Below, in pieces: positions 27,646-39,600 of a stretch of 64,000 nt of DNA. Every line of letters starts with the position of its first letter. The first letter of the stretch is position 1. Source of the stretch: Pseudomonas lurida (lineage in GTDB: Bacteria; Pseudomonadota; Gammaproteobacteria; Pseudomonadales; Pseudomonadaceae); assembly GCF_002563895.1 (NCBI RefSeq), contig NZ_PDJB01000001.1, forward strand, positions 4,633,501 through 4,697,500, in the 5' to 3' direction. The notes beneath the pieces were generated by a model. That model was not told the origin of the DNA. It worked only from the letters and a program-made list of their open reading frames with translations, and made no database searches. A program made the position numbers and the translations under genes.

Positions 27646-28692
27646 TTATTTTTTCCCTTCAAGTTTCTCGTAGGCTTTTTGCATAAGGACGTCATAGTTG
27701 CCGTAGTCCTCGCCGTTATAGTTACGGGCCATGCCGGTAAAATCCTTGCTTTTCATGGCTTTCATCAACGCCGGGCTCTTGCTGCAAAATCCGAGGAATG
27801 CCTTTAGTTGATGACCGGCATTCACTTTTAATGCCGCAGAGAATTCAAACACTGTCTTGTAACCGCAGGAGGCGTAGTTGAACCCCATGATCTGAAACAT
27901 GCCCCACGACGCCGACATCAACGCGGCTTCCTGATCCAGGGCAAAGGCAGTGGCCATGGTTTCCCAGGCCTTGGCCTGGTCCTTGTTATTGGTCTGCCAC
28001 TGCGGCCCGGCCTTTTTCTTGTAGGGGTACGACAGCAGCGGGTGCGCCTGGTCGTAAATGTGTTTGGTGTACTTGCGAAACAGGTGCCCCTCGAACGCGA
28101 TCACCGGCAACTTGGCCGGCCCGAAGCCGGAACGCCCTCCGGATTCCACGGTGGCAAACGCCTTGATGATATTCACCGAAATGCCATTACCCAACTGTGT
28201 GGCGGCATTCTGGAAGTCGGTCTCGCTCAGGGTCATGCCCCCATCGCACGTGGCCTGGAGCATCAATTGGCGGTTGCGCTTCTCGGCCTCGATCATCGCC
28301 CGCATGCGGTCCAGGTAGACATTGACCGTGGCCTGCACCGCATCCCCCTGATTGTTGCCGAACGCATTCAGGAAGGTCGGTATGCGCATGCTCGGGAAGG
28401 CTTTGACCGGCACCTTCACCGCCTCCTCGATCAAGCTGTTGAAGGTTTTACCGGTAGGGTCGATCACGCCATCGGGGTGGGCGTATTTGAGATGGCGAAA
28501 CTGGTACTGGCTGATGCACTGCACCAACTGGCCGTCGCACTTGCCGTTTTCGGCCAGCGGAAAACCCAGCTTGGGAATGATCAGATTGAATAAATACTGG
28601 ATGCACTGCACATCGGCGGGCAAGTTGCGGGCTTTACCGGGCGCGCCTACCGAAGCACTGATAAGACGGGGCAACCCTTGCAGGCTTTTCAT
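27646..28692 (-). CDS. N-acetylmuramidase-domain (DUF3380-type) protein, possible secreted effector
   Basis: The 348-residue protein has a C-terminal N-acetylmuramidase domain (about 150-345): ATVESGGRSGFG carries the likely catalytic Glu, with AFEGHLF, SWGMFQIMGFNY and ARNYNGEDYGNYD following, all typical of the family. The N-terminal 100 residues (DVQCIQYLFN ... KCDGQLVQCISQYQ) resemble a peptidoglycan-binding-like repeat. There is no signal peptide and no holin or phage gene nearby. ATG at 28692 has AAGGA 8 bases upstream; ATG at 28701 is an alternative. Substrate would be peptidoglycan glycan strands. Confidence 0.85.
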   Translation of the reverse strand: MKSLQGLPRLISASVGAPGKARNLPADVQCIQYLFNLIIPKLGFPLAENGKCDGQLVQCISQYQFRHLKYAHPDGVIDPTGKTFNSLIEEAVKVPVKAFPSMRIPTFLNAFGNNQGDAVQATVNVYLDRMRAMIEAEKRNRQLMLQATCDGGMTLSETDFQNAATQLGNGISVNIIKAFATVESGGRSGFGPAKLPVIAFEGHLFRKYTKHIYDQAHPLLSYPYKKKAGPQWQTNNKDQAKAWETMATAFALDQEAALMSASWGMFQIMGFNYASCGYKTVFEFSAALKVNAGHQLKAFLGFCSKSPALMKAMKSKDFTGMARNYNGEDYGNYDVLMQKAYEKLEGKK

Positions 28693-28849
28693 CACAGACA
28701 TCCTTGTTAGTTAAAGATGTGGTGGCACTTCAATATCAACTCCCTCCCCTTGTCATACTCTGAAACAAGTGGCTGGCGGAAACTAACAAGGTAGTTTTGG
28801 GTTGTCCAGAGCGACCGGTGAAAGTTGTGAAACAGCCGAATTAATTAAC

Positions 28850-30811
28850 TCAGTAACCGTGGAATTCCCGGGTTTTCTGATATTTGTGGAAATCAATCCA
28901 CTCGACCACATCGTAAGGCAGGTAAAGCTGCACCCGCGCCCGGGAGATGGCGATGTAGACCTCGCAGAGTCGTTGGTCGAACGCGTAGGCATCCTTGAAC
29001 TTCACGTTGGTGAGCAACTCGGGTGTCAACAGCACCCGATCGAACTCCATACCGCCTGCCTCTTCCGCCCGCATCAGCAGGCAGCGCTTGCCAGGGACGC
29101 CACCCAGGCGGTTCAAGCGTGTGATATCGGCCACGTTGAAGCCTTTTTCCAGCTCACTCTCCACCCACAGGAACGCCTCATCGAACTGGCTGGCATCACG
29201 CACCTGCTGCCAGTCGTCCAGGTCGCTGAAATACGCGTGGGGGCCATTGTCATTGTGCTCGTTGCTGTAGAACTCCGGCTTGAACAAGGCGATGACGCTG
29301 ATCATAAAGCGTTGCAGATCCTGCTGCGCCGCGCTGTCGGGGAAACCGAACGGGCAATTGGCTTGCTGCAACTGGATCGCCCACTTCATGGTGTCCCAAT
29401 AGGACGCGGTCAACACCACGCAGCCTTCCGGTGGCACGAAGCCCTGGGGGTAGTGTTCGATGCCGACGTCGGCATCCCGCGCGCCTTCGAAGGGCGTCTT
29501 GCACTTCTGCGAATGCACACTGATCAACGGGTTGACCAAGCGCTCGACGTTGCGGCCCGAGCGCACGGAATAACTGATGTCCGTGTGCCGGACCTCACGC
29601 TTTCTGCGGACCATCACACCGCGGGCCAATTGGTATTCATCGCCGAGGGTAATCAGCACCTGGCGGCCGCGCTCGATAATCTGCAGCAGCGACGGCGGGA
29701 TGTCCTGGCTTTCATCGATCAACACGTGGGTGTACCGGGGCGGCACCACACAGCCTTCAAGGCAGGCGCGCTTGATCAGCCACAGCGCCGCGAAGGCGGT
29801 CTGGCCGGCCCATTGCGGGTTGGCCTCCAGGTACGTCCACAAACGGCTGGAATACTCCAACAGCGCCTGGGCATCCACGCTGGACAACGGCTGTTTGAAA
29901 TGCGGCAAATGCCTGGCCGACAGACTGTGATGGCTGGAATGGCAGTAGCTTTCGAGCACCTTCAGGCAGATATCGAGTGTTGCCGCGCCATCGTGCCCCC
30001 GCCAGCCATGGATATTAAGGGCCTGGGACACTTCGTGTTTACCGGGCAACCTGGCCGGCGTGTTCTGAGCGCCGGGTCGTGGCCCCTGCAACAGGGCCTT
30101 GGCGAAGGCGGCAAAGGTCGAACCGGCCTTGCTGTCTTTCGCCAGCCCCATACGCTCGCGCAGCGTCGCCAGTTTTGCCCCGGTACGCGCCAGCACCAGG
30201 GTCTGCGCGGGGCGCAGGCACTCCATCAAGGCGCCGAGCAGGTGGCTTTTGCCAATGCCCGCGTAGCCTTGCACATGCAGGTCTTCGTTCAGGTTGGCGC
30301 GAAACGTCCGCACCAGTTTGTCCTGGGCCGGGCTGAGCCAGCGTTCGCGGTGACGGGGCGTGATCATCTGCTGGCTGAACGGGTCATTGCTGCGTAGATG
30401 CCGAACTTTGTAGCCGATATCCCATTTGCCCGAAGGCAGCAGGTATTCCCGCGCCGCGACTTCTTCAGCCGACAGCAGCCGCAAGTTGACGGTCTTGAGT
30501 GCATTGAAACCGAAGTACAGCTTGCGCGGATCGAACAGCCGCTGGGCTTCGGACAGCAACGTCGCGGCGCCCCCAGGCTGCGCGTCTACCGCCCAGTCGA
30601 TCAGCTTGGTCAGGATGCGCTCGGCGCCGGCGCACGTCAGGTCTTTTTCCGCGGCCTGGGTGAGGTTCTGGATGACCAGCACGGCGGCCAGCTCCGGGTC
30701 CGTGAGGCCGGCCAGGGCCTTGGCGCCGTCCACCCCGAGCAGGGCCGTGCAGGTTTCATCCGTGACAGGCAGGAAGACAGGGCTGGATAAATCAAAGTGT
30801 TCCGGTTGCAT
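28850..30811 (-). CDS. UvrD/Rep-like SF1 helicase or ATPase of unknown role
   Basis: The 653-residue protein carries a full set of SF1 motifs. These are a Q-like LSPAQDKLV, Walker A GYAGIGKS (about residue 183), Walker B LIDESQDIPP (about 370), motif III LGDEYQ, motif IV SYSVRSGRNV, motif V GMEFDRVLL and motif VI YIAISRARVQL. The first 150 residues have no recognised domain. It is shorter than UvrD/Rep and its position is not that of any housekeeping helicase. It follows a 157-residue gene by 20 bases as a probable two-gene operon. A defence role is possible but not shown. Confidence 0.82.
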   Translation of the reverse strand: MQPEHFDLSSPVFLPVTDETCTALLGVDGAKALAGLTDPELAAVLVIQNLTQAAEKDLTCAGAERILTKLIDWAVDAQPGGAATLLSEAQRLFDPRKLYFGFNALKTVNLRLLSAEEVAAREYLLPSGKWDIGYKVRHLRSNDPFSQQMITPRHRERWLSPAQDKLVRTFRANLNEDLHVQGYAGIGKSHLLGALMECLRPAQTLVLARTGAKLATLRERMGLAKDSKAGSTFAAFAKALLQGPRPGAQNTPARLPGKHEVSQALNIHGWRGHDGAATLDICLKVLESYCHSSHHSLSARHLPHFKQPLSSVDAQALLEYSSRLWTYLEANPQWAGQTAFAALWLIKRACLEGCVVPPRYTHVLIDESQDIPPSLLQIIERGRQVLITLGDEYQLARGVMVRRKREVRHTDISYSVRSGRNVERLVNPLISVHSQKCKTPFEGARDADVGIEHYPQGFVPPEGCVVLTASYWDTMKWAIQLQQANCPFGFPDSAAQQDLQRFMISVIALFKPEFYSNEHNDNGPHAYFSDLDDWQQVRDASQFDEAFLWVESELEKGFNVADITRLNRLGGVPGKRCLLMRAEEAGGMEFDRVLLTPELLTNVKFKDAYAFDQRLCEVYIAISRARVQLYLPYDVVEWIDFHKYQKTREFHGY

Positions 30812-30831
30812 AGTTCCTCACAGCCAGGAAA

Positions 30832-31305
30832 TCAGGGATTGCCCTGACCACCCAGCTCAAACCGATATTCTCCAAGAGAGCCTGACATACCGCCGCCATG
30901 GGGACGCGCGTCGGGCGTAGAGACCATCGCCGTGACCTGCTGCTGGAGTTCGAAGACCGCCATATCGAGCAGCCTGCGCAGGTCCTCGGCACGGTGTGCG
31001 GCCACATTCAATTGCAGCGTATAACCACCAGCAAGCGGCGGCGGCGCGGGCTCGGCGAGCGATGCGGGCTCATCGGCCACGTCGGTCGCACGGATCATTT
31101 GCGCCTCGCTGAGGATCTCCGCGTGCTCGTCATCCATGAGGTCCAACACCCTTGATAACTCCAGGGTCTGTTCAGGGTGCGATTGGATGCGATCCTTGAT
31201 TTCCAGGCGCCGCATCTGCCATTCCCGCAGTTTTTCGCGAGTGAGGTCGTCGACTTTTTCCACGTGTGCTGTCTCCGGATGCCAGGCACTGGAGTATGCC
31301 GCCAT
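30832..31305 (-). CDS. Hypothetical protein upstream of the SF1 helicase
   Basis: I do not recognise a family. The 157-residue soluble protein has a highly charged helical N-terminal half (VEKVDDLTREKLREWQMRRL, then ELSRVLDLMDDEHAEIL), a Pro-rich linker (EPAPPPLAGG) and a shorter C-terminal part with YTLQLNVAAHRAEDLRRLLD. The start at 31305 follows AGG by 6 bases. It lies 20 bases before the helicase gene and just downstream of ffs. It may be a partner of the helicase. Confidence 0.68.
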   Translation of the reverse strand: MAAYSSAWHPETAHVEKVDDLTREKLREWQMRRLEIKDRIQSHPEQTLELSRVLDLMDDEHAEILSEAQMIRATDVADEPASLAEPAPPPLAGGYTLQLNVAAHRAEDLRRLLDMAVFELQQQVTAMVSTPDARPHGGGMSGSLGEYRFELGGQGNP

Positions 31306-31383
31306 GGGCTGCCTGATGGCAGATGGCGTGAAAGCATTTTTGAATTGATAGTGAAGAGGTACTGCAAGAAAGAGCGTTATGGA

Positions 31384-31493
31384 GGCAACCCCACCAGCCA
31401 CACCCCGGCACACAATGTTCCCGCTGTGGCTGCTGCCTTCCGGCTCTGACCAGGTTCACGGGTAATCGTTGCGGGGGGACCGATGGGGTCACC
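31384..31493 (-). ncRNA. ffs: Signal recognition particle 4.5S RNA
   Basis: Read on the minus strand, the sequence has the SRP apical loop GGTCAGAGCCGGAAGGCAGC, matching the universally conserved GGTCAGG-CCGGAAGG-AGCA region. The closing stem pairs GGTGACCCCATCGG at the 5' end with CTGGTGGGGTTGCC at the 3' end. The length of about 110 bases fits the small bacterial form. It binds Ffh and directs membrane protein targeting. I recall ffs next to dnaX in P. aeruginosa; here accessory genes separate them. Confidence 0.93.
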
Positions 31494-31624
31494 ATAACGA
31501 CGCTGGCCTCTCGGCAAGCCGCGCCATTGTACCGATCTCATCGGAAGTTACAACCGTTCGGGCCGGATAAAAAATATGAAGGGGCTCAAGTACTTGCCAC
31601 AGCCCTCAGCATCACGCTTGTCCC

Positions 31625-31716
31625 CTGTGGGAAGGGGCTTGCCCCCGATGACGGTCTACCGGCCCATAAATCAGTTAACGGGCGCACCGCCATCCGGGGC
31701 AAGCCCCCTGCCACAG
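31625..31716. repeat. REPIN-type inverted repeat downstream of metallopeptidase gene
   Basis: CTGTGGGAAGGGGCTTGCCCC and GGGGCAAGCCCCCTGCCACAG face each other across about 50 bases. The core variant is GTGGGAAGGGGCTTGC. It lies in the 418-base stretch 31306-31723, which otherwise contains ffs and no gene. Confidence 0.82.
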
Positions 31717-31723
31717 TGGCTCA

Positions 31724-32890
31724 TCATTGTGCCAAGACCACCTCATCCGCCCGGCCACCCTCTTCCTGGATCACCAGGTGAATGAAGTGCAGCTTGGCGA
31801 TCACCGCCGGTGGCAGCACGAAGGGATAGAAATCCGGCTGGCCCATGCTGCGTGACAGTTCGTTGAGCATGCCGGCCAGCTCGATCCAGGCGTTGACGAA
31901 CGACAGGAACGCCGCGCCGCCGGGATGCTCAGGATCGTAGAGCGTGCTGAGGGGGAATGGCTGGTAATCCAGGTCCATCTCGCGGGCGCTCATGCCAAAG
32001 CCGAGGGCGGTGTCGACAGCATCCATCATGTGCAGGTAGTGGGCCCAGGTTTCGGCCCAGTCTTCCCAGGGGTGCATGGTGGCGTAGGCGCTGACGCAGG
32101 TTTGCTGCCAGTCAGGGCGTGGGCCGTTCTGGTAGTGGTAGTCGAGTGCATCGGCGTAACTGGCGCGTTCGTCGCCGAACAGGCTGCGAAACGGTTCAAG
32201 CCAGTGGGTATTGGCGATCAGGCGATCCCAGTAGTAATGGCCGACCTCATGGCGAAAGTGACCGAGCAGCGTGCGGTAGGGTTCGCGCATCTGTACGCGA
32301 ACCTTCTCACGGTGGGCGTCGTCGGCTTCCTTGATGTCGAGGGTGATCAAGCCGTTCGCATGGCCCGTCATCGGCGCATTGCCTTCCAGGTCGATACCGA
32401 CGAAGTCAAAGGCCAGGCCGCTGTCTTCATCAGCGGTCTTGGGCACCACTTTAAGGCCGAGGCTGATCAATTGCGCGACCAGCCGGCGCTTGGCGGTTTC
32501 GACTTTGCGCCAGCGCTCAGGGTTTTCCGCGATCGACAGGTCGGGGATGGTGCGGTTGAGGCTGCACGCCACGCACAGCGGCGCGGTGCTGTGCGCTGGG
32601 ATCAGCCAGTTGCAAGCGGCCGGTGTGTCGAGGTTGGCGCAGCGACGGAAGGCACCAGCGTCGAGGTTGCCATCTTGCAGCCAGGTGCCTTCGACCGGGC
32701 CGGGCTGCAGGGAAGCAAGCCGGCTTTGTTGCGGTTGATAGCCCAGCAATGCCTGGCAGGCCAGGCATTGGCTGTTGCGAAAGAACAGGGATTGGCCGCA
32801 GCGGCACTCCCATACCTTGCTGTCACGAGACGTACCGGCTACGAAGGGTGCAGCAATGCGCGAACTGAGTTGCTCGAAGTAGCGGAACAT
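31724..32890 (-). CDS. Putative zinc-binding metallopeptidase with N-terminal zinc ribbon
   Basis: The 388-residue protein starts with a zinc ribbon (CRCGQSLFFRNSQCLACQ, residues 27-45) and a second Cys pair in VACSLN. The catalytic-type motif HFRHEVGHYYWDRL, about residue 236, gives HEVGH with a downstream acidic region. This matches the putative zinc-binding peptidase group (Peptidase_Mx). No signal peptide is seen. The start at 32890 has GGGAGAG 7 bases upstream. Its substrate is unknown. Confidence 0.85.
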   Translation of the reverse strand: MFRYFEQLSSRIAAPFVAGTSRDSKVWECRCGQSLFFRNSQCLACQALLGYQPQQSRLASLQPGPVEGTWLQDGNLDAGAFRRCANLDTPAACNWLIPAHSTAPLCVACSLNRTIPDLSIAENPERWRKVETAKRRLVAQLISLGLKVVPKTADEDSGLAFDFVGIDLEGNAPMTGHANGLITLDIKEADDAHREKVRVQMREPYRTLLGHFRHEVGHYYWDRLIANTHWLEPFRSLFGDERASYADALDYHYQNGPRPDWQQTCVSAYATMHPWEDWAETWAHYLHMMDAVDTALGFGMSAREMDLDYQPFPLSTLYDPEHPGGAAFLSFVNAWIELAGMLNELSRSMGQPDFYPFVLPPAVIAKLHFIHLVIQEEGGRADEVVLAQ

Positions 32891-32970
32891 GGCGATCTCT
32901 CCCTGGGTGACTGAGACTAGATCAATTCCCTTCGAAGATCGTTCCGAAAATATAACGATACCTTGCAGGA

Positions 32971-33023
32971 GCCCGGCTTTGCGGCGATGACGATTTCGCG
33001 CACGTATCGCCAGCAAGCCGGGC
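32971..33023. repeat. Short palindromic repeat between metallopeptidase gene and ligA
   Basis: GCCCGGCTTTGCGGCGAT and ATCGCCAGCAAGCCGGGC are imperfect reverse complements. This looks like a diverged member of the REP family in this genome. Confidence 0.6.
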
Positions 33024-33041
33024 GCCTACCGTGGAGGGGTG

Positions 33042-35452
<2,411 letters not shown>

Positions 35453-35498
35453 AATATGTTAGTGCGCTTATTCTACTGACAACGCTGAAGACCAATCC

Positions 35499-36362
35499 TC
35501 AGCGTTTCTGTGTCAGGGCGCGACGCTCGAACTCGACGATGCGCTGACGGTAATGTTCGATGGTTTGCGCGGTGAGGACGCTACGCTGGTCGTCCTTGAG
35601 CTCGCCATTGAGTTCCTGGGACAGCTTGCGGGCCGCGGCCACCATCACGTCGAACGCTTGTTTCGGGTGACGCGGGCCTGGCAAACCAAGGAAGAAGCTC
35701 ACGGCCGGGGTGCTGAACAGGTCGATATCGTCCAGATCAAACGTGCCCGGCTTGACGGCGTTGGCCATGGAGAACAGCACTTCACCGTTACCGGCCATGC
35801 TCTCGTGACGGTGGAAAATATCCATCTCGCCAAAACGCAGGCCGCTTTCGAGGATGTTCTGCAGCAAGGCCGGGCCTTTGAAGCCAGCGGCGTCGCGGCA
35901 GATCACGCTGATCACCAGCACTTCTTCGGCAGCCGGCTGGTCGTTCACCGATTGGCGCGACGCCGTTTTACCCAAGTTTTCATCCGGGAAATCATCATCG
36001 CGGCTGCTGAAGCTCGGGCCTTCGTCGACGTCAAGGTTCAGGTCACCCTGATGCGGCTCGGCCACGGCGGCATTGGCGCGCTTGCCACGCTTGGAGGACG
36101 GCTCGCGGGCTTCACGCACGGGTGCGCTCATCGAGGGCAAGTCGTGCTCGTCCAGTTGTGGCTCTTTATGGGTATCCAGCACACGGGGCGGCCCCAGCAG
36201 CTCGGCGCTGCCGTCGTCGTCGGGCAAGTTGGACAGGTTACGGTCCAGACGGAATTTGAGCTTGCCCTTGCCACCGCGCATCCGGCGCCAGCCATCAAAA
36301 AGAATACCGGCAATGACAATAATGCCGATGACGATCAGCCACTCGCGCAGACCGATTTCCAT
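35499..36362 (-). CDS. zipA: Cell division protein ZipA
   Basis: The 287-residue protein tethers FtsZ to the membrane. An N-terminal anchor lies at residues 6-22 ([17 protein letters not shown]) followed by a basic patch, a charged Pro/Asp linker (about 40-140) and a C-terminal FtsZ-binding domain from about 150 ([20 protein letters not shown]). The start at 36362 is right before the anchor. The 259 bases upstream, to smc, are AT-rich and carry no clear gene. Confidence 0.95.
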   Translation of the reverse strand: MEIGLREWLIVIGIIVIAGILFDGWRRMRGGKGKLKFRLDRNLSNLPDDDGSAELLGPPRVLDTHKEPQLDEHDLPSMSAPVREAREPSSKRGKRANAAVAEPHQGDLNLDVDEGPSFSSRDDDFPDENLGKTASRQSVNDQPAAEEVLVISVICRDAAGFKGPALLQNILESGLRFGEMDIFHRHESMAGNGEVLFSMANAVKPGTFDLDDIDLFSTPAVSFFLGLPGPRHPKQAFDVMVAAARKLSQELNGELKDDQRSVLTAQTIEHYRQRIVEFERRALTQKR

Positions 36363-36621
36363 GTAATCCCGTGCCTCTAATAAAAAATGCTGAAAAATAA
36401 GGGGTTTAGCAACGTGCAAACCGCTTTAAAACGTGGCGCCAACTCTATGTTCTGACTGACGTTTTGCCCACGCATACGAAAATTTGACATTAAACTAGCA
36501 CGACCAAAGATAACTTTACACCGTCTGTCAAAATGCCTTGAACAAATATGTCCATTTGCCACTTTCGCCAGGCCGGTAAATCGTCCTACAGCGTGCTAGG
36601 AATTTTCTCTGTTGGCGCGGC

Positions 36622-39600
36622 TCAGGATTCAACCATCGCCATCGCTTCTTCCACATCCACCGCCACCAGGCGCGAACAACCCGGTTCGTGCATCGTGACA
36701 CCCATCAACTGATCAGCCATTTCCATGGCGATCTTATTGTGGGTGATATAGATGAACTGCACGGTCTGGGACATCTCCTTGACCAACCGCGCGTACCGTC
36801 CAACGTTAGCGTCATCCAGCGGGGCGTCAACTTCGTCGAGCATGCAGAACGGCGCCGGGTTCAACTTGAAGATGGCAAATACCAGGGCCAGTGCGGTCAG
36901 GGCTTTCTCGCCGCCGGACAACAAATGGATGGTGCTGTTCTTCTTGCCCGGAGGCCGCGCCATGATCGTTACCCCTGTATCGAGTAGATCTTCGCCCGTC
37001 AGTTCCAAGTAAGCGCTGCCACCGCCGAAAACTTTCGGGAATAAGGCCTGTAAACCGCCATTAATCTGATCAAAGGTATCTTTGAAGCGGTTACGGGTTT
37101 CCTTGTCGATCTTGCGGATCACGTTTTCCAGGGTGTCCAGCGCTTCCACCAGATCGGCGTCCTGGGCATCCAGATAGCGCTTACGTTCCGATTGCTGCTG
37201 GTATTCGTCGATGGCTGCGAGGTTAATCGCGCCCAGGCGCTGGATACGCGCGGCAATGCGCTCGAGTTCTTCTTCGGCTTCTTTTTCGTTGGCCTGGGCG
37301 GTCAGCGTATTGAGCACGCCGTGCAGGTCGTAGCCGTCTTCCAGCAATTGGTCTTGCAGGGTCTTGCGGCGCACGGTCAGGGCTTGCCACTCCATGCGCT
37401 GTTGTTCGAGTTGGCCGCGGATCAACTGGGATTGCTGCTCGGCCTGGGTGCGGCGTTTTTCGGCGTCGCGCAGTTCGCGGTCGGCGTCTTCCAGGGCGAT
37501 CTGCGCGGTCTTGAGCTCTTCGTCGACGGTCATGCGCTTGTCGAGCAACTCTTCGAGCTTGAGGCGGAGTTCTTCGAGCGGCGCTTCGCCCTCTTCGAGG
37601 TTGAGGCTCAGTTGCTCGCGCTTTTCGGTGAGGCGCTCGGATTGCATCTCCAGGCGCTCAAGGGCCTGGGCCGTCGACGCGTGCTGGGCCTTGAGCGAAC
37701 CCAAGCGCACGGCCAACTGGTGGGCGTGGTCCTTGTGCTGGCGCGCCTCCTGGCGCACGCGGTCGAGGCGCTCGCGCAAGCTGTCGCGCTGGGCCAGCAG
37801 CAGTTCGCGCTGCTCGGTGTCCAGCGCCATGCTGTCGAGGGCTTCCTGCAAGTGCAGGCGGGCCTCACCAATCTGTTCGTGTTCGAGCGCGCGTTGCTCG
37901 CCCATCTCGGCGACTTCTTCGTCAAGCCGGGTGCGGCGCAGGGTCAGTTGCTCGACCTTGGCTTTGCTCGCAGAAAGCTGGGCCTTGAGCTCGCCTTGCT
38001 GGCGCGCTTCGTCCTGCAGGAGGCGGCGCAGGTGTTCGCGGCCGGTCTCTTGCTGGCGCTGGGTGGCGCGCAGGGTTTGCAATTCGGTTTCCAGGCTTTC
38101 GAGGGTGGCTTCACGCTCTTCGCGCTCGGCGGTCAGGTTGACGATTTCCTGGCCACGGGCCAACACGCCGCTTTCCGCTTCACTGGCGCGGCGCACGCGC
38201 AGGAAATGGCGCCCCACCCAATAGCCGTCGCGGCTGATCAGGCTTTCGCCGGCCGCCAGTTGGCCGCGCTGGGCCAGGGCCTGCTCAAGTGAGTCGACCG
38301 GCCTGACCTGGCCCAGCCACGGCGACAGATCAATCGCCGCTTCAACTTTATCCAGCAAGCTGCCCGGCACCCGTGTGCCATCGGCAGCCGGGCTGAGCAA
38401 ACGCAAATCACCCTGGGCAAAACCGGCCAGGTCGAAGCCGCCAAAGTCATCGACCAATACGGCTTGCAGGTCGGCGCCTAAAACGGTTTCTACCGCCAAC
38501 TCCCAACCCGCCTCGACTTTCAACCCCTCGGCCAGGCGCGGGCGTTCGGCCAAATGCTGATCGCGCAGCCATTCGGCAGTGCCAGTGCCTGGGTCCAATG
38601 CGGCTTGCTGCAAGGCTTCAAGGGAGGCCAAACGACCGTTGAGCCGCTGCAGATCGCCCTGAGCCTGTTGCTGCGCCTGGGTCGCCTGTTGCAGCTGCTG
38701 ACGCAATTGCTCCAGGCGCTCCACTTGTTGTTCTTCGCTGGCTTCCAGTTCCTCCAGCGTCATCTCGCTTTCGGCCAGTTGCTCGCTCAGCTCCATGATG
38801 GCCGCGTCTTCCGGGTCGGCGGCGAGCAGCACGCGCTCTTCCTGCAGACGACGCTGGCGCTCGGCCAGGCGCTCCATGCTGGTTTCCAGCTGCTGGATGC
38901 GTGACTGCTGCACCTCGGCCTGGCGGCGCGGCTCGGCGGACTTGAGGTTGAACGTGTCCCACTGCTCCTGCCAGCCGTGCATGGTGGTTTCGGACTCTTC
39001 CAGCGCGGCGGCGGCTTCTTCGGCGGCGGCGCTGGTGATTTCCTGCTCGGGGATGAGCATGTCGAGTTCTTCGCCGAGGGTCAGCAGCAAAGTGCGGTCG
39101 TGGCCCAGGTGCGATTCGGTTTCCAGGCGCGCGCGCTCGGCTTCTTTCAAATCATCCTGCAACTGGCGCAGCCGCTGCTGGCCGTGCTGGATGCTCTGCT
39201 CCACGCGAGCAATGTCGCCCCCCACCGAATAGAAGCGGCCTTGCACCAGATTGAAGCGCTCGGACAGGTCATGGTGACCGTCACGCAGGCGTTCGATGCT
39301 GGCGTCGGCGTTGCGCTGCTCGGCCACCAGGGCTTCGAAGCTGATTTCCTGGGTGCCGATGATCGCTTCGCGCTGCCCCACCTGGTCATTCAGCGCCTGC
39401 CAACGCAAGGCCGACAATTGCGCCTTGAGCTGGCGCTCCTCGCCCTTGTATTCCTGATACTTCTCGGCAGCCTGGGCCTGGCGGTGCAGGCGCTCCAACT
39501 GGCGCTCCAGCTCTTCGCGCAGGTCGGTCAGGCGAGCGAGGTTCTCGTGGGTGCGGCGGATGCGGTTTTCGGTCTCGCGGCGGCGCTCCTTGTACTTGGA

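Noticed and set aside
27646..28692. Prophage endolysin
   Set aside because: No holin, spanin, tail or integrase genes are adjacent. The partner encodes a secreted SH3-like protein instead.
36482..36515. TTGACA with GATAAC as a plus-strand promoter between zipA and smc
   Set aside because: The spacing is plausible, but no plus-strand gene follows; only antisense smc sequence lies downstream.
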